Positions 32,770-43,867 of a stretch of DNA of 64,000 nt are shown here, one piece after another. The DNA lies in contig CM077025.1 in the NCBI GenBank assembly GCA_039090855.1, forward strand, positions 96,576,489 to 96,640,488, written 5' to 3'. Each line of letters starts with the position of its first letter. The stretch's first letter is position 1. This stretch comes from Macrothele yani. Lineage: Eukaryota; Arthropoda; Arachnida; Araneae; Macrothelidae. The notes under the pieces were generated by a model, which did not search any database, was not told the DNA's origin, and saw only the letters and a list, made by a program, of their open reading frames with translations. A program made the translations under genes and the position numbers.

Positions 32770-33634
32770 AGCAAAAATCATTTCTAGACGTGCAGGATGG
32801 AAACAATCTCCCCTCCATGAATCTGTTGAAATTTCTACCAATAATCAAGCTTAGAATGAGGACCGTTCTAGCAGAATTTAACAACATCTGAAAAAACTTC
32901 ATTGTAACGTTTTGCCAAAGTAAATAGTAAATACGACCAAACCAAATCTCAAATTTCAGCTGGATCAAGCTGACAAATGGCAGCACAAGACAACAGCCCT
33001 GTGTTGAGGGATTCGAAGATATTTCACAAGCAAAACACAGTATGCACCTTGATAGCTGACCAGAGCCCAAGTAGCTGATACCATTGTTCCAGTTAGCACC
33101 TTTACTGGCATTTTGAAAATGAAATCATTTTGATTAACAAAATGTTTCGTGCATCTTAAAATGCCATTAGCAAGCTTTGCTTAACTATTTTTTTCTATTA
33201 TAATCAGGGTTTATTTCCTCAGAGGTTGATCGTAGTCATGTACTTCGAAATGAAAAAAAGTATCAGAATGAAGTGTAGATTGTGTTGGTAATTTCACTTC
33301 TGTCGTAGTGTAGTTCGCATAAAAATAAAAAAATTTTTATGTCCCCTACAGTGAACAAACAATATCCATTTAAGAGAAAGTTGTGCAGCTTACTGATTAG
33401 TCTAAAAAATAAAAATAAAAAGCATCTCCATATTTCTAGCTGCAAAAAGTCGCTGAGATATTAGTGATATGATTTACGAACAAGTGTCACGTGATGCCCT
33501 CTATGGTTTATAGCGTGTTTATCCATTGTGTGTGATGTTTGACCTTTGCTGCAGCCTTGTGGTTGCACTTACAGTAATATTAATTTTGGCAGGCTATGAG
33601 AGCCTGCTAAATGTGCACTCAACATCTATTTGTT
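32770..33634. other. No gene assigned
   Basis: A 125-codon minus-strand frame (33070-32693) overlaps the end of the tandem array and shows no domain I know. The remainder is AT-rich spacer. Confidence 0.5.
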
Positions 33635-34926
33635 CAGGGGTCGAAAAATGCAGTCACCTGGTTGCCCGGGGCGACCAAAGAAATTGTCTGGCCCACCACA
33701 GAAAACATCACTGTTCAGGAGTTTGTAGGGAGCAAAGAGGAGGAAGAAAGGGTGTCATAATGAAAGATCAGGGAAGTTGTAGGGAGGGACAGACTACAAG
33801 AGTAATTTTGTCTTTGTTTCATTGAGAAAGACAAAACACTGACTGCTTGTGCCCTCTCTTTTTGTCAATCAGTCAATGAAAATGTATGCACAGCGTTTGC
33901 TGCATTAACGTACATATGTATGCCTTCTTTCAAAGTTCCTTGTTTTGGATCTTGTATGTGCTGTGCTGTGCCTTGCATTTAGTTCGTCCTTCACCGTTTT
34001 GGCCAACGTCTTTGCTGCTATTTTCTTCCATTGATATTTTTGATGTCTTCAAAAAGGAAATATTTGTTACTCTGCCAAATTTAAACTTAAAGTGGGGGCA
34101 CAGCTGACAGGGTTTGCCAGGGTGGGCCCAGTTAAAAAACCCATCTGGGTTTTTTCAAAATTAGATTCTATTTTTTCTTCTACAATATTCTAAATTTAAT
34201 CAGCACCCAATAAAATATTTTCTTTTACAATTAATAACAATATGAATAATGACTAGATTCTCTTTCTTGTCTTCTCAAAGGTGATGGTTGGCAGATTTTA
34301 TTATTTAGCAACATAAAACAAATCTTTCGGATCAGCTGACAAAGCTACTGATCTGAAATAAGAAAATTAAACAATAATTCTGAAAATAATAAATGGTTGC
34401 ATATAAATAGCTTTCCACCTATAAAGAATAACTATAGAATAGACCAACATTATTCATACCATATAAAAAAATATAGAGAAACAGAGTATAACATACTTAG
34501 CTTCTAACTATTTAAAATATTATCTTTAAATGAAATTTGCCAAGATATTATTTGTGTGCAGCATGTAAACTGCAATGGTGTTTTTGACTATTTACAAAGA
34601 TCGCCTAAAAATTAAACAAAGGCACAGACAATAAAGTATTTTTGCTTTGTATTTTACTAGAACCTCAAAAGCAGTCTGAAATTATCATAGTTTCGTGATC
34701 CATACAATTTTCAAATATTTTCAAACCTCTTGAGTTTTTCTGTAAAACAGCCACATTTAATTAATTAATATAATCTCAGGGGTTTTAGCCAGAAACAAAA
34801 CTACGAATCTACAGGTAATTTTGATCCAAAAAGGTATAAACTGAACAAGTTTTGTGGCTAATACATATTAAGTGCACTATATTGCTGCATTGCAATATCT
34901 CTGTGTACTTTATTTGCGCGCTGTAA

Positions 34927-36056
34927 AGTTGATATAAAAATAGTGAAAAACAACCAACAATTGGCTTTTTCATCTCAAATTTTTCTGTTTCCCGCATTTA
35001 GCATTAGATAATGTGGCCACACTACTCTTTTGTAGCCTCCATAGCTCGATATATCTATGTTGAAGCTGAGTCAAAAAAAAAAAAAAAGGGAGGGTCGGTG
35101 TTCGCACTTACCGTAGTTAGACAAGGTTTACACATTTGTGCTATCCATATATCATGTAAATAAATCAATGAAGATATAGATAGAGGTGCTAAAACTTCAT
35201 ATCGTCGTTTGATGAAACTTGAATCGTCAATGGAAACGGGATGAAAAAACATGCCGAAAAGCTTGTTGCGATTCTTCTTAAAGATGAACAAAAGTTGAAA
35301 GTAAGCTGGTGGAGGATAAAAGCACTAGTAAGTTTAAATATTTTTATGCATATGAGGTATAAAAATCACATTCGGGAGCTGCATGGTTACTGTATCAGCT
35401 AGATGCATTACGTACCTATAAATCTGGGTCATCATCGGTAGCACTTCACATCAGTTTTGCACAGCTGTTGTTGCTGCTCCCACTGCAGGTGGTCTTTTGG
35501 CACTCTGCCACGTCATCATTCGCATTCCTGCCGTTACTTTGAACCGATGTGAAGTGCTACCGATGATCACTCAGATTTATGTGAACGAAATGCATCTAGC
35601 TGATACAGTGACTATGGAGCTTCTGAATGTGATTTTTATACCTCATATGCATAAAAATATTTAAACTTACTTGTGCTTTTATCATCCACCAGCTAATTTT
35701 CAACTTTTGTTCATCTGTAAGAAGAATCAAGCTTTTCGGCATGTTTTTTCATCCCATTTCCATTGACGATTCAAGTTTTATCAAACGACAATATGAAGTT
35801 TTAGCACCTCTATCTATTCTTCATTGATTTATTTACTGATATATGGACAGCACAAATGTGTAAACCTACCATCTAACTACGGTAAGTGCGAACGCCGACC
35901 CTCCCTTTTTTCGACTCAGTTAGAACATAGATATCAAGGTATGGAGGTTACAAAAGAGTAGTATGGCCACATTATCTAACGCTAAACGTGGGAAACAGAA
36001 AAATTTGAAATGAAAAAGCCAATTGCTGGTTGTTTTTCGCTATATTTATAACACGT
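34927..36056. repeat. 1.1-kb palindrome within the hAT 3' region
   Basis: The left arm, about 34927-35452, returns as its reverse complement at about 35546-36056 with roughly 90% identity by eye. The spacer is about 90 bp (35453-35545). Shared sentences include 'gaaaaacaaccaacaattgg', 'taatgtggccacactactct' and 'cggtagcacttcacatc'. The right arm overlaps the transposase C-terminal coding end (36172-35972), so the left arm is an inverted duplicate of hAT sequence. Confidence 0.88.
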
Positions 36057-36341
36057 TTTGTGGCTTTCTCTGTACCAAGCCTATTTTGTAATTTATTCCA
36101 AACTAGTTGAAACATAGAGAAAATTCTCTCAAAGGAGGCAGATGAAGCTTGGTGATGAATGTAGGCATACAAAAAAGTTACAAAATCCTGCAGGCAATTT
36201 TGAATTTGAACGCTTTTCAGACTTTCTTATCATTTGCCGTCATTTTATGGAAGAAAACTGGCTGATGACACTTTCTTTCATCATTGATGTTAAGTAACAG
36301 TCTGTGTCATTAATTTTGAAAGCCATCACACCAGGCAAATA

Positions 36342-37546
36342 CACGGTCGTATCAGAATAATATGGCCACCTACCTAATAATGGGAATTACCAGACTTGGT
36401 CCGCACGACTGCGGCAAGACGACGTGGTATGGACTCAATGAGGCCCTGGAAGCTTGTCTAAGGCACACATGCCCATTCGGACAGCAGCAGAGCACAGAGG
36501 TTTTGGAAATGACGTGGTTGTGGGTCTGCACGCCGAACTTGTCGATCCAGATAGTCCCACTAGTGCTCTATGGGATTAAGGTTGAGCGATTTCACCGGCC
36601 AAGGGAAAACGGAGACATTGCTGCTGTGTTCCTGGAACCAGTCGCACACCATCTTAGCGATGTGACAGGGTGCATTGTTCTTTAGATACCATCGCCACCA
36701 GGGTAAACATTCAATGTGAAGGGATGCATGTGGTCAGCAAGAATGGACAGGTAGCCATTGGCATTCAGAAACCCATCCAGTGGTACCAGCGGTCCCAAGG
36801 CATACAAGGAAAACATCCCCCATACATGCACACTGCCACTGCTGGCCTGTACTTGACTGACAAGCGTGTCCGGGTGTTGGTTCTCCTGTGTCTGACACAT
36901 TGTACACCACAGCTCGTCACTTCTGTGGAATAGAAACCTCGATTCATTGGTGAAGACAACCTTTTTTTCCACTGTCCAATGACGATAGTGCCATGCGAAC
37001 TGCAGACATCATTGCCAATGGACCTGGGTTAACATGGGTGCCTTGACTCAGTGTCTACTCCGGAGACCCATGCGTAACAGGATTTGCTCTACTATTATGT
37101 GGGACAGATACCTGAATATTCCAGCATTCATTTGTGTGGTCAATTGCTGCGCTGTTGCATGTAGATTGCCCTTTACAAGTTAACGAAGGTGACATTCTCC
37201 TCTGGGGTTGAAGGTCTTTGGGGGCGCCACAGTTATGATGTTGGGAGGTACTCGGTCTGCTGGCGGTCCATTCTTGGTACACCCTTACTACAGCATCTTG
37301 CAAACAGCACCCAAAGTCTGCTGTTTTTGAGATGCTTCCATCCTTGGCACGTTAGCCAATGATCATTCTGTTTTGAACATCCATCAAATCACTACATCTG
37401 CGCATTGTGCTAACGTTACACACCATGGCTCATCTGTCCTGCTCAGCCGCTTATATATCCGTGTGGTTGACCTTGTCACATGCACTCTGTCACATGCCTG
37501 GGTGAGTACACAGTGATTCCAGTGGTGGTCATATTATTCGACTGTG
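36342..37546 (-). mobile_element. Tc1-like element inserted in the hAT transposase
   Basis: The ends are CACGGTCGTATCAGAATAAT at 36342 and, on the minus strand, CACAGTCGAATAATATGACC from 37546. TA dinucleotides flank at 36340-36341 and 37547-37548. Length is 1,205 bp. The left repeat has a 4-base insertion relative to the right. Confidence 0.88.
36376..37425 (-). pseudogene. Tc1-family transposase with altered catalytic residue
   Basis: Read on the minus strand: the N-terminal helix-turn-helix region gives CCLQDAVVRVYQEWTASRPS and GAPKDLQPQRRM (37303-37055). The catalytic region gives FTNESRFLFHRSDE (36972-36682), where the first catalytic aspartate of the usual TDESRF is asparagine. VQASSGSVHVWGMFS follows. 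The last motif reads LNLNPIEH in a further frame near 36570, with the glutamate kept. Stops and frame changes separate these pieces. The start is a guess from the ATG near 37425. Confidence 0.8.
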
Positions 37547-38802
37547 TAATCAAGAGGAAATTTGGATATCCACTCTTCTGCAATACTCTCCTGTTCTTGG
37601 TTAAGTTTCTGACCTCTGTATTTCGGATTCACGAGGTTTGCTAGAAAATGTAGTGCAAGAATTGCTTGTTCAAACCTTTTTAAAAATCTAGATGGTAGGG
37701 CTGCAGGATTTCTTCTTTTAGTAAATCTGGCCATATTTCAACAGCAACTGAAACAGACGTTCTGTCTTTCTCTGAAGTGTGTCCAGTGTGCTAGCAACAA
37801 TGGATAACTGCTTTACCAGATTCATAGCTTCATGGTAAATGCCCATTTTATCCAAGTTTTTTTTTTTTTTTTAAAGAGATTGATAAAATTCCTCAATATG
37901 CTCTTAAGATATTTCTCTGTATTTGTGATAATTGGCCACAAATGTGTTAACACAATCAGGATGAAAGTTTCTCCTTGTTTCATTAGGTAGTTGAGGCATT
38001 AAGCTAAGCTTTTCTTTGAACCATCCATGTGCCTGACGTAGGCCTTCGTTACGAAAATATTTTTGCACCACCGCAATCTGCTTTAAAACAGTCTTTGGGG
38101 AAACATCTTTTTCTAACAAATTCAACAGATGGGCTTGAGCATCCATATGTTATGAGAGTTGGATATCTTTCATTTAAAATTTTCCACATTTTTATCATTT
38201 TGTTTTTGCTCTCAGTTACAACAGCAAAAACAGGTTTTCCAAATTTTTCTTCGCACTCCTTTATTGCCGCTTCTAATTTAGAAGCACAATATTTTGCTGG
38301 TTTTTTTTTTCTGATCCAGTATAATCAGCATAGAGCAAAAAACTTTCTGTTCCGGTATGGACACTAATAACTTGGACTGTCTCAATTTTCACACTTGCAC
38401 CAACCATCTATGGTATGAGTCAAACTGCCTAATTTTATTTTTTCTAAAACCTGAGATTCAGTTTCTTCTGCTGCAGTATCAAACAGTTTTCCACCAATGG
38501 CTTATTCTGAGGGTGGTTGATGTCCAGGTCTCAGTGTTTCAATCATAATTTTAAACTGATCCAATTCTGCTGCATTAAATGGTATGTCAGCAGCATAAAA
38601 AAATTAGCCACTGTTTTATCAAGAGATTCCTTTTGCCTTTTTGTGCTTTTAGGACAGAATTTACTCATTGATTGTTGCTTCTTTGTTTTTTTACAACAGT
38701 ACTCAAAAAAGCATAATAAAACTAAAAAAAAACCCAAGTGGGCTGGTTTAAAAAATAAAACCCAGGTTTTTTCAAACCCTGACAGCTGAGGATATGATCG
38801 TG

Positions 38803-38985
38803 TCACTGCACCATAGTATTCAAAAGGTCAAAAACTAGCTCGCAGTGGCACGCAAGAAGCTGTGGTCTAAAATGTGAACAAACCTGTTGGTAAACTCCAC
38901 GGGAGAATTCACGTAAGTCCAACCCACTTTTTACTGACCCATGTGCAATCCAACTCTCCAACTTTGAAAGCAGTATCTCTTCCAA
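38803..38985 (-). other. Uncharacterised 60-codon frame in the outer hAT
   Basis: It reads MEEILLSKLESWIAHGSVKS and onward, ending just before the inner hAT insertion site. Composition is protein-like, but I recognise no domain. It may be a scrap of the outer element's own gene or of host sequence. Confidence 0.25.
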
Positions 38986-39501
38986 AAACTTTCGACTTAC
39001 ACATATGAGTATATACGGTATTTCTATGAATCTCTTAAGCTTTATTTGTGTCCAAAGATTAAAATATACGAAAAAAAGTAACCTTTAAAAATATTTTTTT
39101 ATTTAATAAGACTGGTTTTTTTTTCTTTCTTCTTTGGACTCCTGGGTTATTATGTGACAACTTCTTTTCTGTCGAAAATTCTGCTTCCGGATCCAACATT
39201 TGTCATGCACAAATTATATTTCGATTTTTTTTTTTTTTTTTTTTTTTCTGAATGTCATCACGGTTTGCAGATAATACGATGAAAATTACAGTAATTCAAG
39301 AATTTGCGAGCCCCGGAAACAAAAAAATGAGTGAGTACCGTTTTTTGTACTTTACTTTGATATTATGTATACCCTCCGCTGTTGCAATGTTTGGCCACCA
39401 GATTTAAGAATATTTTCCTAGCCCTGCATTGGTTTACAATAATTAGGGGTATGTTGATATTGGTGGATACCAAATAGATACACACTGTGAATAAGTGTGT
39501 G

Positions 39502-40377
39502 CAGGGCCAGAAAAATTTCAAAATTGTAACATGCTAGGTCAGGCATGTTGTCCAAAAAATTCATGCCCAAACCAAAACTTTACTTGCTCAAGTACACACA
39601 CACGTTACATCATGCACGTACTGTACTATTTTTTCTAAACATTTAAGTCACAATACAAGGAACAAAGCGTTTTTACTTAATTTCATTAATTGTCACGCCC
39701 CTGCCTTCTTAGCAATGAAATTTGAAATCACCTGTATTTCACTGCATTTCACAAATTGCACCCAGCAGTAAAATATGAACTTGCCTTTGGGTCATTCCAT
39801 GTCAAATCAGCACAAGAAAAAGTAACATTTTTTACCTGAACCCTTTTGATTGTCATGAAACTTCATGAATTTGCAGGGTTTACAGAGAAACTAATCAGTG
39901 CACAATTTCAGCTTCCTACATTCAGTACTTCTATAGTTATAAGACTTCGAAATTTACAACAACAACAAAAAAGGCAGTTTTGTGTCTACCATGCCTATCA
40001 CAAATGGCAGTAACTGTAGAACTAATTGGTCAACAGAGCTCTTATTGGCCCCATTTGAAAGCTTATCACATGAGCTTTCTTTTGAAATAACATTCAACCA
40101 AGCACATGCAGGCGCACACAACATAACATTACGGGCAGTTTAAGTTTCAAGGTCATCCATTTTGATCGTTAATTTCTCAAAACACTCAATTAATTTAATT
40201 AAAGTAGAGAGAGGAAGCCTCTGAGTAGTAAGAAAACTGATTGGGAAATAAAAGAACATTACTTAAAAAAAAAAAAAGAAAACTTTATCCTGTAAAGAGA
40301 TGTTTAATATGTCCAATTGGGTGTGTAGGAAGAAAACATTTGCCCAGGACATGTCAGGCAATATAATTTTGAGCCCT
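39502..40377. mobile_element. Probable non-autonomous hAT-like element
   Basis: The left end is CAGGGCCAGAAAAATTTC at 39502. The right end on the minus strand starts AGGGCTCAAAATTATATTGC from 40377. Both have a 'gtcaggca(t/c)(g/t)t'-like motif nearby. Flanking octamers agtgtgtg and agtgtgct match at 6 of 8. No coding sequence is seen. Confidence 0.5.
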
Positions 40378-40890
40378 AGTGTGCTATAATTGCATTAAAT
40401 ATAGGGCTTCACATGACAACATGTTTGTAATCCACATCCCTAATATCTCAATGACTTGCATCTAGAAAGATGGGTTGCTTTCTTTGGACTAATTAGCACA
40501 CCTCACAACTTTTTCTAAATGGATATTGTTTGCTGTGGGGGCTATAAAAATTTAATTTCCTATTTTTATGTAAATACCACCCACAGTGGCAAAACTGCAA
40601 GAACAGAATTCTACACTCCAGTTTGATGCTTTTTCCAATTGGAAGTATCTATCGCCAAAGGCTGAGGAAATAAATTCTGGTTATACAGTGTTTATGCAAC
40701 ACTCAGAATATATACGTACATGATCTGTATATGGAAGGGCATGCATATCTACAACCATATGAAATGAGGATCCATGAAAAGCAAAAAGCTGAAAGTTAGG
40801 GCATTTTTTGTAAGCAATAAGCAGCCATTTCAATATCGCAGATGCATAATAAATATATCGTCCAGCAAGTTCTGTTTCACACGTTCTATA

Positions 40891-42030
40891 TACGCCGATG
40901 AGCCATTACATTATGACCACATACCTAATAAGCTGTAGGACTCCCTTTAGCCCGCAAAACAGCAGCCACTTTGTGAGGAATCGATTTGAGGAGGTGGTGG
41001 TAGGCATCCTGGGGTACCATAATGTCAACAGCAGGTCCTCCAGTTCCCGTACATTTCGGGGTGGTGGTGATTTCCAAGTCGAACCACAAATGTTCGATTG
41101 GGTTCATGTCAGGTGAATTTGGAGGCCAGGACATTAACAGAAAGTCACCAGTATGTTCCTTGAACCACTCATTTCTGGCAGTGTTGCACAGCGCGTTATC
41201 CTGTTGGTAATGGCCATCACCAGCAGAGAACACAGTTGCCATGAAAACGATGTTCAGATACCTGACAGCTGTCAGGAATCGGGATAATGGGGTCTAAAGT
41301 GTCCCAAGAAAACGTCGCCCACAGCATAACACAGCCGCCGGCGGCCTGTTTTTGCCCAACAGTGCATCCAGGTGCCACAGCCTCCGTTGGTACTCGGCGT
41401 ATCTGCACTCGGCTGTCTACTTGACGCACCAGGAATCTTGATTCGTCAGACCAGGCCACTTCTTTCCAATCTCGATGATCTTGGCCCATTTCATGCGTTG
41501 TTGGCAATGACATGCAGTGAGCCTGGAGACCTGGCTGGGTCTTCAGCTGCGCAGGCCCATACACAGAAGGCTGCGATGAACTGTGTGCTATAATGCATTG
41601 CCTTGATCACCACTGTTGTAACTACGGGTGATTTGTCGCGCTGTGGCCCTTCGGTTGCTGTGAACAATGCGCGATAGCCTCCTCTCCCGTCTGGCATCAA
41701 TGAGCTGTGGATGACACACGACTGGACGACGGTTCGTCGTTTGGCCATCTGTGCGCCACTTTTGATATGTACTCACTACAGTGGCACGTGAATACCCACA
41801 AGCTGTGCCAGTTCCGAGGTACTGTGCAATCACAATTTGTCCTTTATCAAACTCCAAGAAATTAACAGATTTTCACATTTTGACTCCGAGCACTCTATTA
41901 ACCGAAAGCTGGTCCTCGGGTTTTACTGTATATATGTTGCTCTGTGAACTTTATCTGCGCCACCATTGTCTCCAGGCACGCTCATTTCTCTAGGCTGGGG
42001 GTGGTCATAATTTGATGGCTCATCGGTGTA
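40891..42030 (-). mobile_element. Tc1-like element inserted in a foldback arm
   Basis: Terminal repeats of about 30 bp start TACGCCGATGAGCCATTACA (left) and, on the minus strand, TACACCGATGAGCCATCAAA (right). TA lies at both borders (40889-40890, 42031-42032). Length is 1,140 bp. Confidence 0.92.
40925..41857 (-). pseudogene. Tc1-family transposase with intact DD34E residues but broken frame
   Basis: Read on the minus strand: 41857-41588 is the helix-turn-helix region (MEFDKGQIVIAQYLGTGTAC, then RATVVSTYQKWR). 41564-41217 carries the first aspartate in WSDESRF and the VQIRRVP and CVMLWATFSWD stretches. 41242-40925 carries the second aspartate in YQQDNALCNTARNEW and the glutamate in SPDMNPIEHLW, with 34 residues between them, then the C-terminus ending RAKGSPTAY. 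Frame changes near 41570 and 41230 break the protein, but all three catalytic residues survive in the fragments. Confidence 0.88.
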
Positions 42031-42570
42031 TATTGTTAGGATGGGGATGAGCTTGTTTGTTGTTACGTATACATAGCCAATATTCAAGACAAGATGGACA
42101 GGCAACAAGAATTGATAAATGTTCTTTGAAAAATAACTCACCATGTCATTTCCCAGTTGTTGTCCTCAATTAATAGCTGCTGTCAATGCCTACCTAGTAG
42201 GTATAAAAACTGAAGTATATCGACGATGTATGAAGCTAAGTTTAAAAACCATTGACGAATACTGAACTGTTAAAAACTGAATTGAGGGCAACAACTGAAA
42301 AATGATATGAGTTATTTTTCAAAGAACTTTTATCAATTCTTGTTACTTGTCCATTTTCATATCATGTCTTGAATATTGGCTATGTATACATAACAACATA
42401 CGAGCTCACCCCAGTCCTAACGATAAGTATAGAACGTGTGAAACAGAACTTGCTGGATGATATATTTATTATGCATCTGCGGTATTGAAATGCCTTTTTA
42501 ACCATGTATTTTTGCACTAAGCTTGAGTTTAAGTTATGTGCTATGAATTAATAAGCAGGCATACTTCCCC

Positions 42571-43535
42571 AGCGTTCGAATTACCCTGTGGTCCGCTGGC
42601 CATTGACTAATAAAAATTCCATCGGGCCACTGAAAAATTTGTTACTCGCCCAGGTGGCCAGTAAGCTTTTTTTTTTTAGTTTGTTTTGGAATTTGTAAGT
42701 TTATAAAGAATTGAACCACAGATTTCAAAAGAATCCAGGTTTTGCTATGGCAGTTTTCAGATGTTTGAAATTCAGATAATTCTACTCAGAAACTGAACAT
42801 CGGAATTGCAAACCATACTTGTTTTCTAAAAACTTTGGGCTGTAGGAAACCGAGGTGTAATTCAAAATATTTGGATTAAGACAGGCTACTTTTTTGTCCA
42901 AGTGGTGACCGCAGAGTATGGATGGGTCTTTTATATTGTTTTCCAACTGGAGGTTGAAGAACTGTTATGCTCTGACTTTGCTAAACTGTATTTCTGTCCA
43001 CATGGGAGAACCTTCTGCCTTTCACACTGAAGCAAGGTATTCCATGAAAGTGGCTTAAGTTGCAAAATGCTTCATAATCAGTGCATTATATGAAGTGCAC
43101 TGATAATGCATAGTGCTCCATATCAGCGCCCTTATAATCAAGGTACTGTCTTGGATAATAGCGCCATATGCATACAAAATATATTAGTATTTGTGCCATT
43201 CCTGGACCAGTAAAAATGAGTGAACTACCAACTTTTGGTAAACACTAGACAGGTTTTTTTTTTTTTTTTTTCAAATTTCTACACTGTGTAGCATATTTTG
43301 TGTTTTATTTATTAGTACTATTTTCATGTGTACACGCTCACGTTCTGTTCTAAATTTGTGATATACTACTTCCAACGAAAATGATAACGTTATTTTTTAG
43401 ATATACTGTAAATGTGTACTTTTTTCTTTTTTTTTTCTTTTTTTCACGGGCCAGTGGGCGTTTTGGTGAATTAGTGATTTGGAAATTCGAGTGGTCCGCT
43501 GGGCCTGTAGAAGATGTATTTCTAATTTTAACACT
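42571..43535. mobile_element. Possible non-autonomous hAT-like element
   Basis: The left end reads AGCGTTCGAATTACCCTG and the right end, on the minus strand, AGTGTTAAAATTAGAAATAC. Inverted 'gtggtccgctggcc' motifs lie inside both ends (about 42590 and 43490). Flanking octamers acttcccc and gcttccct match at 6 of 8. No transposase is present. The ends are diverged, so the borders are tentative. Confidence 0.4.
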
Positions 43536-43602
43536 GCTTCCCTATCTCTGTGATAAAAAAATAAAAAATAAAAATAAATCAATTGGGTGAATCAATGGTA
43601 AG

Positions 43603-43867
43603 CACTTCAATTATTTGTTTCATATGTAACCAGAATGCTTTGCTTGCCCTGTCTCATCCTGGATGTTTACAGATGATTAGGATCCAAGCTGGGCCAAAAG
43701 TTTGTTTAACTAATTGTTTAAACATATAACTAGCATGAAAACTATTCCATTATTTCATATGCTTTATAGATTTAGAATAGCACTTTTGATAGAATGGTAC
43801 CTATATTTAACATCCAGTCCACCATAAAGGAACAATGTAATGATTGATAAAAACTAAATTGTACATA
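43603..43867 (+). repeat. Direct repeat, left copy (partner 45428-45693)
   Basis: About 265 bp, from 'cacttcaattatttgtttc' to 'ataaaaactaaattgtacat', recurs at 45428-45693 at about 93% identity by eye. The two copies flank the Tc1 element, whose removal would leave them as a head-to-tail duplication. Confidence 0.9.

Larger units (their letters stand above)
35972..38700 (-). pseudogene. hAT transposase, interrupted by a Tc1
   Basis: Minus-strand pieces follow the usual hAT order. About 38630-38540 gives DKTVANFF in one frame and, after a shift, an AADIPFNAAEL-like stretch, typical of hAT proteins upstream of the catalytic core. 38146-37904 gives HLLNLLEKDVSPKTVLKQI-like sequence and LPNETR. 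37734-37534 gives ALHFLANLVNPKYRGQKL. The Tc1 then interrupts. After it, 36172-35972 gives ASSASFERIFSMFQLVWNKL and NRLGTEKATKRVINIAKN, the C-terminal hAT dimerisation domain, with a stop at 35972. Frame breaks between the pieces and the insertion show the gene is inactive. Transposases of this type cut and reinsert the element. Confidence 0.85.
34108..38781 (-). mobile_element. hAT transposon with transposase gene, nested in another hAT
   Basis: The ends are CAGGGTTTGCCAGG at 34108 and, on the minus strand, CAGGGTTTGAAAAAACCTGG from 38781. The 8-bp target duplication acagctga is perfect (34100-34107 and 38782-38789). Near both ends 'aacc(c)a(t/g)ctgggtttt' motifs recur. The transposase lies on the minus strand and is interrupted by a Tc1 element at 36342-37546. 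A 1.1-kb palindrome occupies the transposase 3' side. Confidence 0.92.
33635..39426. mobile_element. Outer hAT-like element, carrying a nested hAT
   Basis: The left end is CAGGGGTCGAAAAATGCAGT at 33635 and the right end, on the minus strand, is CAGGGCTAGGAAAATATTCT from 39426. Flanking octamers tatttgtt (33627-33634) and cattggtt (39427-39434) match at 6 of 8 positions. The left end resembles that of the hAT at 18288. Removing the inner hAT leaves about 1.1 kb, a typical non-autonomous size. An uncharacterised 60-codon minus-strand frame lies at 38803-38985. Confidence 0.6.
40824..42498. repeat. Foldback element, left arm split by a Tc1
   Basis: The right arm (about 42273-42498) is the reverse complement of 40824-40890 joined to 42031-42165. 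Shared sentences are 'caagttctgtttcacacgtt', 'gcagatgcataataaatata', 'tgttgttacgtatacatagc' and 'aattgataaa(t/a)gttctttga'. The arms are about 230 bp; the central spacer is about 110 bp. The Tc1 at 40891-42030 interrupts the left arm exactly at a TA. Confidence 0.85.

Noticed and set aside
32693..33070. 125-codon minus-strand frame as a gene
   Set aside because: It overlaps the tandem array at one end and has no recognisable domain.
33526..33825. 99-codon plus-strand frame
   Set aside because: It crosses the left terminal repeat of the outer hAT, so it joins unrelated sequence.
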